Notes: a model not told the origin generated them from the letters alone. A DNA stretch of 64,000 bases from Microglena sp. YARC (GCA_022414725.1 CM039464.1:48601598-48665597); one strand, 5' to 3'; counted from the first letter of the stretch, positions 18,964-31,350 are shown. A program made the numbers and translations.

Positions 18964-19370
18964 GTGTCGCTGTCATGTACCGATGTGATACTGCTCTACC
19001 TTTAGCAGTTTTACTGCACATTAGGCATGTTTGTACCCATAATGTGGCTTGAGACGCTCACTAAATCCACATTCGTCAACTGATACTAAAATTTTCCCAG
19101 CAAATAATTTCAACTTACTCTTTCCGCATTACGGATGTCATCAATGACATGCGGGAGAAGATGTGGTTTGTACTGGATTGATTGAGTTTGCCGGTGATGG
19201 CAAACATTACCCCCACAATGAATTGCCATGACTTGCTTGTTCACTGCCCACCCCAGACACTCCCTCGCACGCACCGACACACCCCTGCCCACTCACGGCA
19301 AGCGCCCGCCTCTCTCTCCCCCCTCGAGTGGTCTCCCAACTGCCAAGTATCTGTCACGGGGACTCACTGC
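18964..19370. other. Intergenic; short match to a transposase-like fragment
   Basis: About 35 bp around 19115-19150 is the reverse complement of 57378-57412 (GTCATTGATGACATCCGTAA core), encoding VIDDIRNAERV on the minus strand. This suggests a shared mobile-element fragment. Nothing else is seen. Confidence 0.45.
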
Positions 19371-19560
19371 AACCCAACCCTATCATCAAATATCTGGATG
19401 GTGGGTTGTTGATCCCCCTCAAAGGTGTGCTGGGTTGAGCAATTCGTCACTCAACTCGTCACCATTATTTTCCGAATGGAGATAAGTAACACCAGCGGAA
19501 AATACGGTAAAACAGATGGGTAGTGACTAGGTTACTAGTTGTGTATAGTTTTTTAATATT
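19371..19560 (+). repeat. R3-like diverged copy
   Basis: Shares with 16480-16640 the order GCTGGGTTG, CACTCAAC(C/T)CGTCACC, CAGCGGAAAATACGGTAAA-type text, GTAGTGAC and GTTGTGTATAGTTTTTTAA. This puts viral-block repeat sequence on the far side of the nuclease-like gene. Confidence 0.7.
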
Positions 19561-19599
19561 GTATACGAAATGAAAATAGATAGACGGGGAGATCTACAT

Positions 19600-21010
19600 C
19601 ATATACGGGGAGATCTACATCATATACAACCTATCCTGAATTTTGGCTGTGAGGTGTGGGCTCCTTCTATTCTGAACAACACACTTATCTCAAATGACCA
19701 TGCTTGTGAGAAATGGCATAGAGGTATACTTAAACAAATGTTGGGTGTTTGCCAATCTACTACATCAAATATTATCATGGAAGAGCTGGGTAGAACCCCG
19801 TTGTGTTTTGCTTGGCTTAAACAAGCTTTGCGCTTCTGGAACAAGACCATACACAAAAAACCTGAGGATCTCATTAGAATGGCTCTTGAGGAATCTTTTG
19901 ACTCCAACACTGGCTGGGTTCATGACTTGCGTTGTGCTCTCCACAAGCTAGGATCCAGTAAAAACATCAACATTTTGGAGGTTGTCGATGTCGAAGGTAT
20001 TATGTCTGAAGTTTTTGAAGTCATGGAGGTTTAAGTAACCAAAGTGACACCAATTGCAGTTAGAGACATCCCTGATGAGAGAAGGGTTGGCTTTAAACGC
20101 CTCCGATACCAAAAATGGTTCGCAGCCAACAGCAATGATGAGAATGGCTTGATTCCCTTTACATCCGCCTTACATGAGCAGGATCAGATTCGTTCTATAG
20201 CACAGTTTAGAATGGGTTCCAATTGGCTGAACACAGAAAGAATGAGGGTGGTGGATAGAGCACACATCCCTCGCTCAATGAGACACTGTCAAATGTGTGG
20301 GTTCCAAAAACCTGAGGATGAAATGCATATGTTTGAGTGCCCTTTTTATAATGATATTCGCCTCCGCTACCAGAAGCTGTTTACAGATATTTATAGGCAT
20401 GTCCATGAGGATACCGACTTAACCGTATGGAATGTGGAATTCTGCGATTCCACATTCAGAACCTTTATGAATGGAAATGGCACTAAGTCTTTTTGGAGCA
20501 ACCTAGCCGACTATCTTTCTACTTGTAGAAGAGCAAGACAGGAAGCCCTGGACTGCTTAGTGGCACCGTAATTTTTATCCCTTTTTTTTCTTCTTGTGAC
20601 TTCTCATTTGTTAGCTTCTTACCTCCGCCACTGTAAGTAGTTGAGATCTGGGTCCTGCTCTAGGGGGTTTAAAATGGGCGTTCCTGCTTCCCGGCCGATT
20701 TCCATTCTTATGTTCACTTTTAAGGGTATTTCTGATTTTTTTTACACGTTCAATTTATGATTAAAAAACATAAGATTTCGTCAATATGTTCAAATTTGAC
20801 GAAATATGCTCAATTCGAGCTCATAAGAATGGATATAGCGAATCTTATGAGCATGAAATCGCCCTATTGTGTAACAACTTAGAAACACCAATTTTACATC
20901 TTATGTTTTTTAATGTAAGGAAAATGTGTAAAACTGGCAGTTATTGACCGGAATATAGAATTTAGCATTCACGGCTTATGAAAATAAACGTAAGAGTGGT
21001 TTATGAATAA
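19600..21010 (+). mobile_element. 5'-truncated LINE (non-LTR retrotransposon) fragment
   Basis: Only the end of the reverse-transcriptase ORF remains. The frame from about 19615 encodes LNFGCEVWAP, the region after the RT palm, then HRGILKQMLGVCQSTTSN and MEELGRTPLCFAWLKQALRF, typical of the LINE thumb/C-terminal region. After an in-frame TAA at 20032-20034 the same frame continues with a CCHC knuckle, CQMCGFQKPEDEMHMFEC (near 20290), and stops at 20569-20571. The 3' region (20572 to about 21000) has TTTATGATTAAAAAACATAA and GGCGTTCCTGCTTCCCGGCC, with relatives at 40490-40690. The 5' border has a duplicated GGGGAGATCTACATCATATA. Confidence 0.82.
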
Positions 21011-21019
21011 TATCATTAA

Positions 21020-24000
21020 GGTGACTATGAAACGTCATTCTCCTCCTTCTCCCCCTCCTCACCCCCACTACCCCCTAAACCCTCCTCCACCTCCTCCTCT
21101 TCTCCATCAATGTCTACATTATCTCCATCCGACTGCACGGCCTCCGGTCTAGTGTTGTCCTCAATGGCTTTGCAAGCTAAGAGCACGCTTGTGTGGTACT
21201 TCTTTGGTATCTTCATGTTGCTCGTGGGTTGGCAACTGAATTGCACGGCATCAAGGGGGATGTTGCCTGTCCATGTAGCCTTGTGGTTCCTCCCAAGCTA
21301 ACGGTAATCGGCACAAGCTTTTGGTCCATCCACTCACTAGGCCACTCTGGGTAGTCGGTGTCGGTGTACACCAATGCCTCACCTCTCTTAGAGTATAAAG
21401 GCATTAAGTACACACATTCTACCTCTCCAATGACAGTATCAGATTTGATCTCAACCACGTCCCATCCTCTCTCCCCGCTAGAGTCTTCCACGGCAACCTT
21501 GACCACTGCTACATGTCCCAAAGCCAAATCTGTGTTGGGGTCGTAGGCGGCTCTTGTATCTGGCTTGGTCCCTTGCGAAGAATGTAAGTACAGCAGATCC
21601 GCGGTAGGTGGCCTTGCAAGTTCTGTTTCCATAGTGAGTATGTCCTTCAATCCCTTTGCCACCTCACTTTGTAGGATATCTGGCAAGTCAATGGACAAGT
21701 CATCCAAAGCTGCTATCAAGTTCTCGCCTAGGGATATCCGAGAAGCGTCCAATTGAGGAAATTCGGACAAGGCACAAGGGAAGTCGACAAAATGTTTGTC
21801 TGCTGGGAATTCCCCCGTCTCAGCACCAGGTGGTAGTTTGGCCCAATACTCTTTCTCATTGTCAAAGAACTCCTTCCACCATTTGTTGCTGTCCAACCGA
21901 ATTCTGCGAATGTCAGCGGTAATACTTGCGGCGTACCCGGCTCCGTTGCCGGCTGAAGTTCCGGCAAGGTCATCAGCTGCCGGGCCAGGAATGTCATCTT
22001 GTCCGGCAAGGCCATACTCCCGGACAGCAAGGTCATCTGGTCCGGAAAGGTCATCAGCAATGTCCTCTGCTGCATTCTTCGGACTAATGACATCCAAGAT
22101 ACTCTTCCAGTGAACCTCGATGTTTTGGAGTTCTTTGAATCCTAATCTTGGGGCATCCTTGAATGGCACGGACTTGCTTAATGGAAACCTTGATAGGACA
22201 AGAATGGGTTCGCTGTCCTTATCCCATTGCCCTCTCCAGTGTCCGGACTCATCATACTCCTTGAGATAGACCCCTGCAGTTGTTGTTGTGAAAACAAGGA
22301 ATAAGTATTGTTCATGCTCCCCCACGCATAGGGGAGGATATGGTATTAAAATAAAGGACAAAGCATTCAAATTGGACAACTCACCAAGCTTGCCTATTGG
22401 CCTGTCTCGTGATCTTGAATGCGTGTAAACGTCGATTGACTCCATTGACCGTGCTCGTGCCGTGACCGTACAGCAGGTACACGTTGTCTTTCAGGACAGC
22501 AGAGAAGTCCCCAATTGACGTCACAACTTCCTGCTTAGTGTAGTCGCCCATAGATTGGAAAACGCCACCAACCTCGGTAATCAGATGGTCCAAGGTGAAC
22601 ACGTCCTTGTTCTTCAAAGCCTGCGAGATGACCGAGTACTTCTGGTCGAGATCGCTGTGTGTGTGTCCGGGAGGAAGAAAGTGGACGTACACTTGCTCGA
22701 ACCAGCCAAGCTCCACCAATAGCGACAAATATGCGAACATGAATGCGTTCTTGTTGTCCTTTGCTGCGTTGTCCATCTGCAAGAAGCACTACTGTGGAAG
22801 CCGCCCTTCCCGTTCAAGGACTTGGTTGAAGAAATGTTGGAGGCATGATATAGTCAAGTTGATGGACTGCGAGTAGAAGGGATAAGCCCAATACCCAACA
22901 AATCCCCTTCCTTGGGAAAACAATCCTGTGTATGCATAGAAGTAAAAGAAGTCACAATATAATTTTATACAATTGATTTCAACTTATATTGAAATCAGTC
23001 ATGTGTTACGGTACGCAATGTCGATGCATGCTCATTGTCTGACTACAAGTCAAGTACCATTTGTGACCTCCATGCTCTCCCATGCATTAGGATTGAGGAT
23101 GCATGCACCCCCTTTGTTCTTACTCACCCATGATGCGCGTCTTCAAAACTTCGCCTCCAGCAGTCTTCTTCGTATGTGAGAAGTGTCGTGCCTGTGGAAT
23201 GTTTGTCTTCTTGTTGTCCATGGCATCAATGGAGACGTGCAAGAATAGGTCTGGGAAAGTTTCAGAAAGTTTCTCGCGGATGTCATATCGTCTCCTACCA
23301 ATGGAAATCTGTAGACGGTTGCATTGCCTGGTCAAGACGAAGTGCCTCAAACTGCCGGTTGAAAAGAAGTGGTGAGTAGTTTGGCTCTGTACTTGACGCA
23401 GTCGTCACACTTGGCAAATGGCTGCCAATGCTTTATCTTTACGTGCCACCAATGTTGTCGCCACAGTTTGCGCACACTGCTGGATAGGGTCGTAGGCGGA
23501 ATCATTGACTTCTTCTTGAGGTCGCTGATGACAGCTTTGAAATATGCCGCAATGTAAGAAAATCAAAGGGCGTGATATCTTCAATTTTTTCCTCCCGGTC
23601 GACCCTTTTGCAAAACATGTCTGGTGCGGCATTGACTCCCCGAACTCCTCCACAAGGATGTCATTGCAGCATTGAACGCATCCGTCAACTTCGCCGTGGG
23701 TGTTGTCATACGCCTTCCCACCACGGCTGCTTCAAACCTGTATTGCGTGTGTGTGCGTCAGGAGGGGGGGGGGGGGGGCTGTTGTAACATTTTATATTTG
23801 TGTGTATGTGTGGGGGTGGGGGTGGTGTGGTGTTGGGGGATGTAGTGGGTTGGGGGTGGGGTGGGGGGATGCTCCCCCCACGCGTACGGGAGGACTTTGA
23901 CTTTGCTTGCACTCAGTCGATTTAATGCAAGCAGTGGGTTGGGATGGAAAATAGGGGGGGGGGGGGGGGGGGGGCTCCCCCACGCGCACGGGAGGACTTT

Positions 24001-24850
24001 GCTTTTCACTTATTGGGTATGAGTCGTGGCTAGTGTGTGTGTGTGGTGTGTGGGGGGGGGGGGGGGGGGGGGGGGGAGGGGTGAAAGTGGGTGGGTGGGT
24101 GGGTGGGGTGGGGTGGGGTGGGGTGTGTGGGGGTGGGGTGGGGTGTGTGGGGGGGGGGGGGGGATGCTCCCCCACGCGAACGGGAGGACACAGCGTGCAC
24201 TAGGCCACATAATGTAAATTGTAACTTACGGTTTGACGTTTTTTACTTGATCTCGTACAGCCTTCCACGCTCGTGTCCCCAGAGCGGAGCTTCTCATGTA
24301 GAAACTCTTTGCAAACATCGTAGCCATGAATCCTGCACGCGCACACCCATTATTGGATTGTTAAGTTCAAACAACATTTTGTTCACGGACAGCAACGGAG
24401 AAAAATAATTGTTAAGTACCTAGTTGACACCGTCCTTAGAGACGTTTGCATGTCTGGCTGGCTCGCCATTGCACCTAATTCAATGTAGCACCGTTGTTGC
24501 CTCCCTGTTGGATTGAGCTGGATAAAGTCAGCTCGTCGTTTCTTAACAATGTCTCCAGGGACTGTGGTGTAACATTTGTTGATGCACTTGCAACGGATAC
24601 CATGGCCGTCTTCGTCTTCCTCGACTGTCTCGTTTTCTTCTTCGCTGTCTACCCTGGCTGTGTCGAATGCAAGTTGTCGTTCGACTACAGGCGATAGTGA
24701 ACCGGATAGAAAAGTCAATAACGACTGACCGATCGACATCAAGTTTGTTAGTAGTCCCCATCCTGTTCCTGGGGATGGTGTAGAGTCCATTATACCCGCG
24801 CAGGCGATTAAATTTATCGGGAGAGTGACTGGAAGCAAAACATACATGTA
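21020..24850 (-). CDS. Multi-exon DUF7869-like gene, possibly transposon-derived
   Basis: Exons inferred on the minus strand. The first is within about 24476-24847, with an acidic stretch (DSEEENETVEEDEDGHG) and a Cys cluster CKCINKC. About 24240-24337 reads IHGYDVCKEFLHEKLRSGD. Exons within 23405-23740 follow. About 23131-23350 reads DLFLHVSIDAMDNKKTNIPQ and ends at GTGAGTAAG. About 22404-22825 reads LQMDNAAKDNKN, then LVELGWFEQVYVHFLPPGHT, then HSDLDQKYS. The last exon, from about 22285 (after ACAACTGCAG), runs to 21213 or beyond. The Asp-rich SIDAMD, QMDN and HTHSDLD motifs are those I associate with the DUF7869 family, whose RNase-H-like acidic motifs suggest a transposase ancestry. The stop at 21213 is that of the longest last-exon frame; the final structure is uncertain. 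Confidence 0.6.
22880..23120. other. Intronic/unassigned stretch
   Basis: Contains the inverted repeat TTGATTTCAA ... TTGAAATCA (about 22973-22996). Lies between two exons of the DUF7869-like gene; no other feature seen. Confidence 0.35.
23755..24190 (+). repeat. G-rich minisatellite with CTCCC...GGGAG dyads, in an intron
   Basis: G runs of 9-22, GGGTGT repeats, and three dyads of the form GCTCCCCCACGCG(T/C)ACGGGAGG (about 23870, 23970, 24166). The same dyad makes the arrays at 25.7-27.0, 28.2-29.5 and 37.4-37.8 kb. Glycine-rich and proline-rich translations are artefacts. Homopolymer lengths are probably inexact. Confidence 0.88.
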
Positions 24851-24961
24851 TAGACTGGATGCTCGCGGAGGTACTACTATGGATGCATCAGGGACCGTAC
24901 CGCCGCAATCCAGGAACGGTACATATCAACTGCTGACATGCATCCACCATTATTTAGAACC

Positions 24962-27927
24962 ATGCCTAAGGAAAGCGATGAAATTAATTCTCATCGCAGG
25001 CCAATTCACCCATTCTTATCTCAGGCCCCTCCTTCTAATAGAAACACGCGATTTAACCATCTAACCCGCAACATTCACCAGCAGGGAGCAACACACCGTA
25101 GAACCGTCACCCTCCCTGGACCTAATAGGGGAGTAGCATCGCAACAACAGCTAGCTGGGGGCACAGCGCAGCAGCAGGAGCAGCATCGCGCGGTTCAACC
25201 CAGGCCGGGGCGACAGGCGCAGGAGCTTACTAGAATTGGCGTAGTGCCACAGAGGCAGCCTGTGCGCACAGCGCGAGAAGAGCAACCTTCTAGGAATCTC
25301 GCGCCGCAACATAAGGGTGGAATTGCACCTAGAGTTCTATTCGTATCTGGTTGTGACAGCGTCGGTGACAGTACCATGAGCCCGAAGGCTCTGGCTAAGA
25401 CCAGTGTGTCGGTGACACCAACTCTTGTCATAAAGTGGTCGGATAAAAAACCTCCTACAGCACCGAATACATCAGAAGGCAATAGACCCGCTTTCTCTGA
25501 GCTGGTGGGATTGAAATATCCTGCGCTTAACTGGAGCTGGTCACCTTACGTGACATACTGCACACTGGATGTGGAGCGCGGAGAGAAATTGGGGACCCAC
25601 AGTGTTGGTATTGTCCTCTGGGATCAAAACAGTGAATTGTCTGTGCGTTCGGATGATGGCGCGAAGACCCCTTGTATGGACGACTTTGCCTTAGCTGAAG
25701 GGAAGGTAGTCTATCTGGACAACCCGTCGGAAATTATGTAAGTATACATATGAGGTGAATGGGGGATTGGACGCTCCCCCACGCGTACGGGAGGGCTGTG
25801 CATGCACTGGGGTGAATTGGGTGGGTGTTTGGGGGTGGGGGGCTCCCATACGCGTACGGGAGGAATTTCGAAGCAATGAGGGTGAGACGAAGGGGAGGGG
25901 GTGTGGGGTGGCGGGCTCCCCTTCGCGTACAGGAGGACTGCGCATGCACTGGGGGTGGGTGTGGGGTGGCGGTCTCCCCTTCGCGTACGGGAGGGCTGTG
26001 CATGCACTGGGGGGTGGTGTGGGGTGGCGGGCTCCCCTTCGCGTACGGGGCTGTGCATGCACTGGGGTGAATTGGGTGGGTGTTTGGGGGTGGGGGCTCC
26101 CATACGCGTACGGGAGGAATTTCGAAGCAATGAGGGTGAGATGAAGGGGGGGGGGGGGGGGGGGGGCGGGCTCCCCTTCGCGTACAGGAGGACTGCGCAT
26201 GCACTGGGGGGTGGTGTGGGGTGGCGGGCTCCCCTTCGCGTACGGGAGGGCTGTGCATGCACTGGGGGGTGGGTGTGGGGTGGCGGGCTCCCCTTCGCGT
26301 ACGGGAGGACTGCGCATGCACTGGGGTGTATTGGGTGGTTGTTTGGGGGTGGGGGGCTCCCATTCGCGTACGGGAGGAATTTCGAAGCAATGAGGGTGAG
26401 ATGAAGGGGGGGGGGGGGGGGGGGTGGCGGGCTCTCCTTCGCGTGCGGGAGGACTGCGCATGCACTGGGGGGTGGGGGTGGGGTGGCGGTCTCCCCTTCG
26501 CGTACGGGAGGGCTGTGCATGCACTGGGGGGTGGGTGTGGGGGTGGCGGGCTCCCCTTCGCGTACGGGAGGCTGTGCATGCACTGGGGTGAATTGGGTGG
26601 GTGTTTGGGGGTGGGGGCTCCCATACATGTACGGGAGGAATTTCGAAGCAATGAGGGTGAGATGAAGGGGGGGGGGGGGGGCGGTGAGGTGGCGGGCTCC
26701 CCTTCGCGTACGGAGGGACTGCGCATGCACTGGGGGGGGGGGTGAGGTGGCGGGCTCCCCTTCGCGTACGGGAGGACTGCGCATGCACTGGGGGGGGGGG
26801 GGGGGGGGGCGGGCTCCCCTTCGCGTACGGGAGGGCTGTGCATGCACTGGGGAGTGGGTGGGGGGTGGCGGGCTCCCCTTCGCGTACGGGAGGACTGCGC
26901 ATGCACTGGGTGTATTGTGTGGGTGTGGGGGTGGGGGGCTCCCATTCGCGTACGGGAGGAATTTACATACAATGTTAGAGTGAGTCTAATTATTTAATTC
27001 AATTCGAACAAATGACTACCCTATCCTATTTTATTGGACGCAGCTTCTACTCAAATGGCACCATCGATGCCAAGATGTACGGAGACGGGACGCCCGCATG
27101 TGACGAAGGCATTCAACAGTGGAACAAGCAGGTCGTAGGAACTAGGTCTCGCGAGGTGCTATTAGGAGGCGCAAGTGCCAAAACTATTGTGACACACACA
27201 TCCTGGTATCGGTTTTCTGGAACTTGCAAACCGATGTGTGGGTCCGAAGCTTTCTGGCTACAACTTACCCTCGATGATTGCACGTCCCGAACAGCTGAAG
27301 GACATGGCATTCAAGAACCACATGCCCGTAGGCGATTTCCGCACTCCGCACAACTACACCGCCGCAATGCAAAAATGGTGGTTGCAGGATCGCGGTGAAC
27401 CTGTGCAACTGCGCACAGGCGTCCTCCCAGCGAGACAGCTCGATGAAACGAGACTGAGTATCCGAGCATGCAAATCCACGCTAACTCCAGGTTTCGAGAG
27501 TTTCAGCCCAGGCAGGAGGGGAACAAGGCAGAGAGAGAAGCAGGCACCTGACAGCAGTGAGTGAATGTTTGATCATACCGTATTGAGTGCGACAGGTCGA
27601 GCTTTTGAAACAAACCTGTACGGAGCGACATGTACTGCAGGTTTGAATATCGTTGCGCTACACAACGTACTGCGCTTTTGAATATCATTGCTCTGACGGC
27701 GATCTTTCCTTTTCGTTTTCCTTCACCATTCCTTACTTCCGCAATTGTGACTTGCCAACAGGTTCTGCGAGTAAGAGGAGGAAGCGACAGGAGGATGCGA
27801 AGCGAGAGGAGGCTAAGCGAGGAGGCAACAATCGGGAGGCTGGCAATGGACACCCGGTTCAGGACGAGGGCGATGCAACCCAGGACGCTGCCAATGAAGC
27901 CATGCCGAAAGATCTCCGTGCAATGTG
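24962..27927 (+). CDS. Multi-exon hypothetical gene divergent from the DUF7869-like gene
   Basis: First exon from ATG 24962 to about 25736 encodes a Gln/Pro/Arg-rich basic N-terminus, then LVGLKYPALNWSWSPYVTYC and KTPCMDDFALAEGKVVYLDN, ending at GTAAGTAT. A 1.26-kb intron filled by the dyad array follows. A second exon lies within about 27003-27556, ends at GTGAGT and reads IARPEQLKDMAFKNHMP. A last exon from 27762, after CTTGCCAACAG, encodes a Lys/Arg-rich tail (ASKRRKRQEDAKREEAKRGG) ending MPKDLRAM at TGA 27925-27927. The second exon needs a frame change near 27240. No family recognised; the KRRKR tract could be a nuclear signal. Its start lies about 110 bp from that of the DUF7869-like gene, so the two may share a promoter or belong to one element. 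Confidence 0.45.
25750..26970 (+). repeat. Dyad minisatellite array: about 19 units of ~62 bp
   Basis: Each unit has a dyad of CTCCC, a variable triplet, CGCGTACGGGAG, then either GGCTGTGCATGCACTGGGG, GACTGCGCATGCACTGGGG or GAATTTCGAAGCAATGAGG. The three spacer types follow an ordered pattern, so larger units of 3-5 dyads were duplicated. G runs reach 22. It fills an intron of the flanking gene. The ~400-residue proline-rich open frames on the minus strand are repeat artefacts. Confidence 0.93.
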
Positions 27928-28200
27928 AGTTCATTTCGAACTCATGCTTATTTCACAACTGTCCGCCATACACTTCAATGGTCGCACTAGGGGTTGCGAG
28001 CTTGACAACGTTGCCGATTGTGACCTCGTGCGGTGGTGAAGCTTGTCCATGCAGATTCGAAGATTGACGACTGCGAATCGCGAATCGGCAATGCATTCAA
28101 CTCGATTATTTCTAGTTTCTTTAGTCGATTGTATGAAATGAATCTTCTTTTATTTTACGTATGTGGTACGATATTACGCTTACCCAAGTATTGTGCCACG
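27928..28200. other. No supported gene
   Basis: Short AT-richer stretch between the last exon and the next dyad array. An open frame (28033-28266) enters the array and is not credible. Confidence 0.35.
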
Positions 28201-28204
28201 TCAT

Positions 28205-28625
28205 GTAGGACATGTGGCGGGGGCTCCCATTCGCGTACGGGAGGAATTTCGAAACACTGTGGGTGAGATGAAGGGGGAGGGGTGTCTGCTCCCCCACGCG
28301 TACGGGAGGGCTGTGCATGCACTGGGGGTGGTGTGGGTGGGGGGCTCCCCTTCGCGTACGGGAGGACTGTGCATGCACTGGGGTGTATTGGTTGGGGGTG
28401 GGGGTTGGGGGGTGGGGGGCTCCCATTCGCGTACGGGAGGAATTTCGAAACACTGAGGGTGAGATGAAGTGCAGGCACAGCCCTCCCGTACGCGTGGGGA
28501 GCCCCCCACCCCACACCACCCCCCCAGTGCATGCACATCCCTCCCGTACGCGTGGGGGAGCAGATACCCCTCCCCCTTCATCTCACCCACAGTGTTTCGA
28601 AATTCCTCCCGTACGCGAATGGGAG

Positions 28626-28684
<59 letters not shown>

Positions 28685-28878
28685 CCACCCAATACACCCC
28701 AGTGCATGCACAGTCCTCCCGTACGCGAAGGGGAGCCCCCCCACCCCCAACACCCACACAATACACCCCAGTGCATGCACAGCCCTCCCGTACGCGTGGG
28801 GGAGCAGACACCCCTCCCCCTTCATCTCACCCTCAGTGTTTCGAAATTCCTCCCATACGCGAATGGGAGACCCCCCCC

Positions 28879-28932
<54 letters not shown>

Positions 28933-29500
28933 AGACCCCAGTGCATGCACAGTCCTCCTGTACGCGAAGGGAGCCCCCACCCCCCAACATCCACACAAAT
29001 ACACCCCAGTGCATGCACAGCCCTCCCGTACGCGTGGGGGAGCAGACACCCCTCCCCCTTCATCTCACCCTCAGTGTTTCGAAATTCCTCCCGTACGCGA
29101 ATGGGAGCCCCCCACCCCCCATCCCCCACCCCCACCCAATACACCCCAGTGCATGCACAGTCCTCCCGTACGCGAATGGGAGCCCCCCACCCCCACGCGG
29201 TGGGGGGCTCCCATTCGCGTACGGGAGGAATTTCGAAACACTGAGGGTGAGATGAAGGGGGAGGGGTGTCTGCTCCCCCACGCGTACGGGAGGGCTGTGC
29301 ACCCCCCAACCCCCACCCCCAACCAATACACCCCAGTGCATGCACAGTCCTCCCGTACGCGAAGGGGAGCCCCCCACCCCACACCCACCCCCGAGTGCAT
29401 GCACACCCTCCCGTACGCGTGGGGGAGCAGACACCCCTCCCCCTTCATCTCACCCTCAGTGTTTCGAAATTCCTCCCATACGCGAATGGTAGACCCCCCC

Positions 29501-29551
<51 letters not shown>

Positions 29552-29560
29552 ACACCCCAG
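28205..29560. repeat. Second dyad array, with three orientation switches
   Basis: The same dyad and spacers as 25.75-26.97 kb. Units run forward at 28218-28465, reverse at 28478-29190, forward at 29198-29300 and reverse at 29305-29480. The junctions at about 28475, 29195 and 29303 are head-to-head or tail-to-tail. It includes C48-type and (CA)n tracts. Such palindromic arrangements are hard to assemble. Confidence 0.92.
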
Positions 29561-30000
29561 TCACTATACTATAGTCGGTATTTAGTACTTCTTTGAGGGT
29601 CGTTTGAAACAAAGAAAATCCTGTTTGAATTGTTCGTTTGATTCATTCTTAGATTCAATCGGAGATAACCTTGATTCAATCGATCTTTGTTTCCTGTTTG
29701 AATCCGTCGGCCATCAAACCTACCGATTGAGATCCGTTTGAAACAAGGTTGGTTGTTTCAAACATGACTCAAACCATGTTCAAATAGATCTTAATCAAGC
29801 TGTCATCAACGTGCCCCTAGAAAAAGGTTTGAAACAAGGTTGGTTGTTTCAAACATGACTCAAACCATGTTCAAATAGATCTTAATCAAGCCGTCATCAA
29901 CGTGCCCCTTGAAAAAGGTTTGAAACAAGGTTGGTTGTTTCAAACATGACTCAAATGATGTTCAAATAGATCTGTTTTTTCGTAAAGCAATGCAAGCACT
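29561..30000 (+). repeat. TTTGAAAC-rich repeats, 91-bp tandem unit
   Basis: About 2.7 copies of a 91-bp unit at 29735-29975 (TTTGAAACAAGGTTGGTTG, then TTTCAAACATGACTCAAA; the unit contains a TTTGAAAC/GTTTCAAA dyad). AGTCGGTATTTAG at 29571 reappears inverted and repeated at 37340-37395 next to the third dyad array. Confidence 0.85.
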
Positions 30001-30375
30001 GAAGACTGAGGGCGCATATTTGGACAGCAGGACTCTTCGATCTTTGTTACAGAAATTGAAAGCACCATAATGAATGAATCCTTAGAAAGTTAAACATGAT
30101 AGTAATTAGTGATTGAAGAGCTAGATATATATGCTACTAAGGAAGTGCAGTTGGCCACGAAGTAGTTCCTCAGTTACGAATTGACGAAACTTCAGCATGC
30201 TGTGCTTCATCAACGACATCGTCTTCAGCCTCAAGGTCATCAGCATCCAGGCGTTCTGACGCGAGACCAGTCGCAAGAGTGAGACCTGCAGACAAATGTT
30301 CGTTGGTGAGCGTTAGTTGAGATACATTGGCAGCAATGCGCATTCTTCCGACTTTCAAATAGCAGCCATGGTTCA
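30001..30375. other. No firm gene; possible minus-strand exon
   Basis: A minus-strand frame (to 30170) reads LTLATGLASERLDADDLEAE with an acidic tail. It may be an exon related to the duplicated segments that follow; not recognised. Confidence 0.25.
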
Positions 30376-31117
30376 AACCAAATTCGCTATCTGAATGCGC
30401 ACCTGTTTTGCACCTCGAGCATTGGAACTCTTGCGGCTCCATGATGAGCTGGACGATAGGTCGACTTGCTGCAGCTGCCTTAATGCCTGCGGAACAACTC
30501 GAAAAAGCAAGTCAGTCAAAGTCGAGACAAATTCTGGTCAAGTAAGGCACCACTTGAAAAGACGCAAAACGCAGTACCTTAACCGCACGCGCGGGGGCGG
30601 AGAAGCAGGTCGCTACAGTCTTGGGTTGAAGCACAACAATTCCCAAAGCAAAGTACCGCGGAAGCAAAGTGCTCGCGCGTGTAGGTATTGACGGATCTCA
30701 GAAGTAATTCGGGAATGGCTGAAGCTATGAAAGCAAGCTCAGTCCAAGTTAATTCAAGGAAAGCAGGCAGCATGTCGCTATCTGACTGCGCACCTGTTTC
30801 ACACCTCGAGCATTGGAACTCTTGCGGCTCCATGATAGGTCATTTTGCTGCAGCTGCCTTAATGCCTGCGACACAACTCTGGTCAAGTAAGGCACCACTT
30901 GACGAAACGAAAAATGCAGTACCTTAACCGCACGCGCCGGCGTGGCGGAGAAGAAGGTCGCTACAGTCTTGAGTTGAAGCACAACCATTCCAAAGCAAAG
31001 TGCCGCGGAAGCAAAGTGCTCGCGCATGTAGGTATTGACGGATCTAGGAAGCAATTCGGGAATGGCTGAAGCTATGAATAGATCAGTCCAAGTTAATTCA
31101 AGGAAAGCAGGCAGCAT
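30376..31117 (-). repeat. Duplicated ~390-bp segment with a shared short coding phrase
   Basis: Two copies (about 30380-30775 and 30790-31117) share ACCTCGAGCATTGGAACTCT, CAGCTGCCTTAATGCCTGCG, CCTTAACCGCACGCGC and GGAATGGCTGAAGCTATGAA. On the minus strand both encode EPQEFQCSRC(K/E)TGA with a CxxC pair. A third, partial copy of the CCGCACGCGC part is at 31258. Confidence 0.8.
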
Positions 31118-31350
31118 GGTGCGCTATTCTGCAGAATATCGCTGAGTCGAGAACCAATTGACGCGCAGTGAACAGTGAAAGCTTGCTCAGCCGCTAAGTT
31201 GAAGCGCTAACCCATTGCGCTGACCAGTTTGAACTGTACAGCATGCAGTACCGCCGTAACCGCACGCGCATGGGCGGAGAAGCAGTCGCCATATTTGAAT
31301 CGGATTCTCGGGGCCTGCGCCTGCGGTGCATGCGGGATCTGCGTCGCAGG
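31118..31350. other. Spacer before satellite A
   Basis: No ORF or RNA feature recognised. Confidence 0.3.

Noticed and set aside
25691..26972. Proline-rich ORFs of 378-412 residues on the minus strand
   Set aside because: They translate the dyad minisatellite in every frame, lie in an intron, and depend on homopolymer lengths.
28205..29596. Long Pro/His/Thr-rich and Gly-rich ORFs on both strands
   Set aside because: Same dyad array plus (CA)n and poly-C; no domain or codon signal.
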